From Amphiprion ocellaris (Eukaryota > Chordata > Actinopteri > Pomacentridae): a stretch of 64,000 nucleotides of DNA. Each line of letters starts with the position of its first letter. Position 1 is the stretch's first letter. The position numbers and the translations under genes were made by a program. Where the stretch lies: the NCBI RefSeq assembly GCF_022539595.1, contig NC_072788.1:24180615-24244614 (forward strand), written 5' to 3'. The notes under the pieces were generated by a model. That model was not told the origin of the DNA. It saw only the letters and a program-made list of their open reading frames with translations, and did not search any database. Of this stretch, positions 58,736-64,000 are shown in pieces.

Positions 58736-59264
58736 TGCTAAAACTAATTTCAAGTTCAAAATTATGCTGTACGGGCCAAAAATACCACCAAAAATGTTAC
58801 GTTTACAAAAAATTTATCTGGAAATGGCAAAACCGAGGTTGTTTTTCCACATAATTGCAAGGTGCACCTGATAAAAATCGATTAATGGTGGAAAAAAAAC
58901 AATAACAGCTAAATTCCTACCAAAAGTTGCTAGAATCTAGTATACAAAATTACTTTTATATGCTGGTACTTCATTTGTAGCTTAGTTTTTAATTTAAAAA
59001 ATAAGTACACTGTTAAACATTTTAAATTTGTTGTAAAATGTGAATTAATTGAATTTAAGTTGATAGTTCACATCATTTTGACTATTGGAAACAGGAGCGA
59101 CTGAATTTACCATGAGTTAATGCTGAATGTATGCCTCTTGTACACTTCCTTTATGGATGGATTGCTATTTTGTTCAGTAGTTTGCTTCGTACAGTGCTGG
59201 AGTTAGTGGTAGAGACTCGTTTCAAGAGGTTGATGTCTCTCTGTTATGCTGTCACAGCAGATAA

Positions 59265-59640
59265 AAGGAGATAAATCACATTCCGCTGGTCATTTTTCTT
59301 TCCTCTTTGTGCCTCCGTTTGACGCCCCGTGAGGCTTTTTGTTTGGCGCTGTCACTCCCAAAGTTCTGCTCCACAAAAGGATGGCAGCGTAACTGAATTA
59401 ATATGCAAAAGTTTTGGGTAAATGGAAGTAAACAGAACCCCAGCAGCGTGCAGACATTTTGCAAATTTAAAGCAAAGACACAAAACTGGTAATGAAGGTG
59501 TCTGCAAAATTTCTGATATTAATTCCATATTTTCTTCTGTGAGCACCAGTGTTTGTGCTGTATATTGTTTTCTGTAGCTGTTTATGGACAAGAACGCCAT
59601 TGCTGTTGACATTTTTAAGAAGTAAACAGTATAAAATACA
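59265..59640. promoter_or_regulatory. Candidate conserved noncoding element
   Basis: Unique, non-repetitive sequence flanked by repeats and rich in homeodomain/POU-like words: gaattaatatgcaaaag (59395-59411), ggtaatgaagg and gatattaattcc. It lacks a plausible exon. The call rests only on composition and motifs. Confidence 0.3.
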
Positions 59641-59829
59641 CTGGAGTTAGTGGGATGTCAATATATTGTAGCTTCTTCTTTATGGTTTTACTAGATTCTC
59701 TGCAATAGATCACAATCCCTGAAAACATAAGAACATTAACCTATGTGATATTCAACTTTATATTGATATCTTTATGGCAAACAACACATCAATCATCTAA
59801 TGTTCTTACTTTTCTTCTAGTGTCTTCAT

Positions 59830-60770
59830 AATTAATATTTAAAGATCCCTAAAAGTCACTCTGTGGTTGTACTTGGACGAAAAACTAGTTTCTGTTAAAC
59901 AGTTGTTGGGACCGAAGCTACTTGTAAAGATGCAGAACTTCATAAGCAACAACCATAAGGTCCTCGAAGTGATGTGAAGTCTAAAAAACAGGCAACTTGC
60001 ATGAAATTTCTGTAACTTTAGCTGCCTTTCAACAGCTTTAGCTTTGTAGTTAGCTGTCTTTCTTCAACTTTGGCTCTGTAATTAGCTCTTCCTATAACTT
60101 TAGCAGTGAACTTAGATGTCTTTGTACATTTGATTTGTAGTTAGCTTCTTTACTTTAGCCCTGTATTTAGCTGTCCTTCTAAATCTTTAGCTTCGTCGTT
60201 AACTGATTGTCTATAGATTTAGCTGTACAGTTAGCTTTTTCAGTGGTTTTTGTTGCGTAGCTAACTATTTCTGTGACTTTAACGGTGCTGTCTATGACTT
60301 CAGATGTGTAGTTAGCATCTTTGTTTAACTTTAGCTCTGTAGTTAGTTGTCTTTCTATGATTTTTTTAAGTCTTGTTAGCTTCTTTCTTTAGCTTTGTAG
60401 TTAGCTGTCTATCTGTAACTCTAGCTCCATAGTTAGCTGTTTTTCTTGAAATTTAGCTTCATAGTTAGCTGTTTTTCTGTAACTTTAGCTTCATAGTTAG
60501 CTTTTTTCTATAAATTTAGCTCTGTAGTTACCTATTTCTATGAAAGTGACTGTGTAGTTAGCTATTTCTGAGACTTTAGCTGTGTATTTAGCTGTGTTTC
60601 TTTAACTTTCTTCATTCAGGATCCCTAACAGTCACTTAAAAACAGTTCAGTCTGTGGTTGTAGTTGGACAAAAAATTGTTTATATTAAACAGTTGTTGGG
60701 ACTGAAACTACTTGTAAAGACTCAGAACTTCATAAGCAACAACCGTAAGTTCATTGACACGATGTGAAGG
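59830..60770 (+). repeat. Direct duplication of about 150 bp, about 780-790 bp apart
   Basis: 59840-59985 and 60625-60770 share the order gatccctaa-agtcac, gtctgtggttgta, ttggac, aaacagttgttggga, ctacttgtaaaga, cagaacttcataagcaacaa, gatgtgaag. The first copy of the tagttagctg repeat lies between them, so the whole module was duplicated. Confidence 0.85.
59990..60610 (+). repeat. Degenerate TAGTTAGCTGT tandem repeat, block 1
   Basis: About 20 imperfect copies of a roughly 30-bp unit such as tagttagctgtctttctgta followed by actttagctt or variants. Confidence 0.9.
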
Positions 60771-60959
60771 CTTCAGAACAGGAAACAGGTTTACATTTCA
60801 TTTAGAAATGTTTCCAAGAAATGTCAGAGGTCAAGATGAGATCTGAAAGATAAAACTACACTGCGGGAGCTTAAATGCAAAACTAAATCCCCGTATTTAG
60901 CTGCGATGCTCAAACGGTGTCATCAGAAGGAAACCTGACCTGCAGCCTCATCACAAAAG

Positions 60960-61016
60960 TCAACATCTGCAGAGCAACATCTGGATCAGCCACGTCCGAC
61001 TTGGCTGTCGCCACCA
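60960..61016 (+). other. Weak exon-like segment
   Basis: A CTGCAG acceptor at about 60972 and a good donor (CAAAG|GTATGT at 61018-61023) bound about 45 nt. There is no recognisable product and it may be chance. Confidence 0.15.
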
Positions 61017-61429
61017 AAGGTATGTTTTTCGCATAATTTGTGTGTATAAAAATGATAAATAACTATTGTATTTTATATAAATTGTGCTTTCTACAGATGT
61101 GGAGGCCGTGACGGGTCATTTAAGTGTTCTGGGTTTCTTAGTTTTTTGTTTGTTTTGAGGATTTTAGCCTAATGTGAGGACTGTGTTTAGCTCCACAAAC
61201 AGCTGGAGGCCATTAGCGCCATGCTGACTGACACACACACATTTGTTTATCTACCTTTGTGAAGACCTAGGTTGACTTGGACTGATGGTCAAAATAAAGG
61301 AGGCTTTGATTTATAGTTAAGCTTCTGATTTTACACTTTTATTACCGGCCTGTGTGGTTCCAACTGCATTTACATCCTCTCATTTACCGTACTAAACTAT
61401 ATTTATTTTACTGGTTATGTTATTTTACA

Positions 61430-62640
61430 GCTTCTGTAGTTACCCTTCTTTCTATAACATCAGATATATAGTTAACATCTTTTTACAACATTTGCTTTGT
61501 ATTTGGCTGTTTATATATTTAGCTGCGTCGTTAGCAATTTCTGTAACTTTAGCTTTCTAGTTAGCTGTCTTTCTATAACTTTATCTTTGTAGTTAGCTGA
61601 TTTTCTACAAATTTAGCTGAATAGTTAGCTCTGTGTACGGCCATTACTGTGCAGTTATCTTTCTGTGACTTCAGCTGTGTATTTGGCTGTCTTTCAATAG
61701 CTTTAGCTTCATAGTTTGCTGTCCGTCTGTGGCTTTAGATGTGTATTGAGGGTCTTTAATTTTAGATGTCGTTTACATCATTTAATGATTTTACCTGTGT
61801 AATTAGCCCTTTCTATAACTTTACATTTATTGTTTGATTTTCTTTAAATTTAGCTGTGTAGTTAGCTGTCTTTTCTTAATTTTGTTGGTAATTGTCCTTC
61901 TATGACATTTAGTATGTAGTTACCTTGCTTTTACAAATTTAGCCATGTTATTAGTTCTTTGTATGACTTTAGCTTTGTAGTTAGCGGTCTTTTATTAACA
62001 TTAAGTATGTAGTTAGCATCTTTCTGAGACTTTAGCTATGTACTTAGCTGTCTTTAACTTTTGCTTTGTAATTAGCTCTTTGTATAACTTTGGCCATGAA
62101 GTTAGCTGTCTTTACAATGTTAGATGAGTAGTTAGCTTCTTTCCCTGTAGTTAACTGTCTTTCTAAATCTTTAGCTTTGAGTTAACTGATTATCTATAGA
62201 TTTAGCTGTGCAGTTAGCTCTTTCAGTGGTCCTTACTCTGTAGTTAACTATTTCTGTGACTTTAGCTGTGTAATGAACTGCTGTCTATGACTTCAGAAAT
62301 GTAGTTAATGTCATTCTTTAACTTTAGCTCTGTAGTTAGTGGTCTTTCTATGATTTTTCAAGTGTAGTTAGCTTCTTTCTTTAGCTTTGTTGTTAGCTGT
62401 CTTTCTGTAACTAGCTTCATGGTTAGCTGTTTTTCTATAAATTTAACTAATGTTAGCTATTTCTATGGAAATTACTGTGCACTTAGCTATTTCTGTAACT
62501 AGACATGTAATAAGCTATGTTTTTTGTAACTCTAGCTTTGTAGTTAGCTGCTTTCTATGAGTCTGAATGTGTGTTTAGTGTTTTCTATAACCTAAATTGT
62601 GCAATTAGTTGTTTTTATATATCTTAAGCTTTATTGCTGG
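61430..62640 (+). repeat. Degenerate TAGTTAGCTGT tandem repeat, block 2
   Basis: About 40 imperfect copies of the same unit as block 1, separated from it by about 800 bp of other sequence. Confidence 0.9.
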
Positions 62641-62689
62641 CCTCATCTTTCTGTACATATATAAATAAAACAATTACTAAAAGATGCTA

Positions 62690-62975
62690 AATTCATCAAA
62701 GCAACTACAAGGAGACACAAAATCACTCTAAAAAACAAAATGAGTAGAGAAGACACTAATGACAATGCAAAAGACTACAAAAACAGATAAAATGGCTCAA
62801 AACAACTATTCGACACAAAAAGATTTTTTAAGTATAGAAATAAAAAAATTAAACAACCACAATGAGACTAAACTGAATGAAAGACAACTACACAGGGACA
62901 CAAAAATAGCTTTTAATGAACTATCCAGGGAAAAAATGAAAAAGATGCTGACAACATAGAGACACAAAGCGACTT
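62690..62975 (-). repeat. T/G-rich family in reverse orientation
   Basis: acaaggagacacaaaatcac, gagacactaatgacaatg and related units are the reverse complement of the cattttgtgtctc family. Confidence 0.7.
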
Positions 62976-63034
62976 AAAGCAAACTACGACTACAAAGACA
63001 CGTGAACGACTTCAAAAATTTGCAACATAACTCC

Positions 63035-63290
63035 AAACAACAAAAGTGTCCTCGCAGGGTCCATGCTGGCCGACGGTCCCCATAAAAGCATCTGAAACAG
63101 AACACACACTCAGACTGGGTCCTCTCAGGCCGTCACTCAGCTTCATTCACCTTTTGTCGGGGTCGTATCAACACATCCATTCAGCAGCCAAACCTCATCA
63201 TTCTACACTCATTCAGGACGCCTCTGTGGGGGGCGGCGGCCCAGTGAGGGTCTCCATAATCCATCCTTAATCCCCCAAAATCCTCTTCTT
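63035..63290. other. GC-richer unique block
   Basis: Contains ggccgacggtccccataaaa and ctgtggggggcggcggccca. A 74-codon open frame (63046-63270) shows no recognised domain. It could be an exon, UTR or regulatory block; none can be supported. Confidence 0.25.
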
Positions 63291-63334
63291 CTTCTTCCCT
63301 TTCGAGGAAAAGCAGGTTGAGAATGAAGGATGGT

Positions 63335-63960
63335 TGGAATTTTTGTAGTTTTTCTGTCTAATTTTCTTGATTTTGTTTCTCATTTTCATCGTTTTCCTTC
63401 TTGTTTCTGCCATTTGTGTCTTGTTTATCTTGTTTTGTACTTTTTTTGTCCCTTTGTAGCTCAAGTTGTCATTTTGTATCACAGTTTGGTTGCTTTGTGT
63501 CTCATTTCTGTCATTTTTTTATTGCTTTATTTTTGTCTATTTTTTTGTTGTTGTTTTTTTTTCAAATTGTCTTGATTTGTCTCATTTTGTGTCCCATTTT
63601 CATCATTTTCCTTCTTGTTTCTGCCATTTGTGTGTCTTGGTTTACAGATTTTATTTTATTTTATGTCTTGTTTTTGTCATTTTTCTCATTCTTGGAGTGT
63701 TTTCTCATAATTTGATTTGTAGCTCATTTTTCCTCGTGTCTCGTTTTTGTAGTCACATTTTCTTGTTTTGTGTCATTTTGTGAGACATTCTGATCATTTT
63801 TTTGGTCTCATTTTCATCATTTTCTCACTTGTCTGCCATTTGTGCATCTTTTTTATTAGCCTTGTGCCATGCAGTAGGTCGCTTTTCTCGTTTTGCTCTC
63901 TTTTTTTGTATTTTTTCATCACAGTCAGGTTAATTTGTGTCTGTGAATCTGACTTATCTG
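63335..63960 (+). repeat. T/G-rich degenerate repeat near the window end
   Basis: Imperfect units such as tcattttgtgtctcattttc, duplicated in larger steps (63400-63420 and 63608-63635 share cttcttgtttctgccatttg). Confidence 0.85.
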
Positions 63961-64000
63961 AAGAGAAATCTCTGACTGCAGCAGGAATAAAATCCTGACA

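Overview
This is eukaryotic nuclear DNA, very probably from a teleost fish. It is AT-rich and intron-dominated, with GT-AG splice sites, long (CA)n/(TA)n microsatellites, hAT-like, Tc1-like and LINE fragments, and many degenerate T/G-rich repeats of a kind common in percomorph genomes. The organism call is inference; no species can be named from the sequence alone.

Layout. (1) 1-1310: a CpG-rich, promoter-like start, then two phase-0 exons (1065-1136, 1221-1310) of a plus-strand gene whose remainder is not visible. (2) 2632-22615: a roughly 20-kb minisatellite made of two interleaved unit types, about 51 and 84 bp. Every unit carries a 3'-splice-site-like block (CTAAAT, pyrimidines, CTGCAG|G). 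The array contains an apparently perfect 4,611-bp tandem duplication (9354-13964 and 13965-18575). (3) 22621-23937: a 1.3-kb hAT-like element sitting on the array edge, with a short coding exon inside. (4) 23946-25450: AT-rich repeats. (5) 25475-52609: the one well-supported complete gene, 20 coding exons whose phases all join cleanly into 635 codons plus stop, encoding an AtuA-family protein (acyclic terpene utilisation A, DUF1446-type) with a basic, possibly mitochondrial, leader. Its introns are full of expanded repeats. The most striking is in intron 5, where the end of exon 5 with its splice donor is copied 31 times. Intron 9 holds a (CAGCTTCCATCTG)n array. (6) 52610-64000: no confident gene; decayed LINE reverse-transcriptase fragments on the minus strand, large degenerate tandem repeats, and one or two candidate conserved noncoding blocks.

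The coherent theme is repeat expansion around splicing signals. Three separate arrays (the 20-kb array, intron 5, intron 9) are built from units containing acceptor- or donor-like sequence, and two of them lie next to real exons of the same gene. Nothing bacterial, no CRISPR array and no tRNA/rRNA gene was found. The long open frames in the arrays are explained by repeat lengths divisible by three and are not called as genes.
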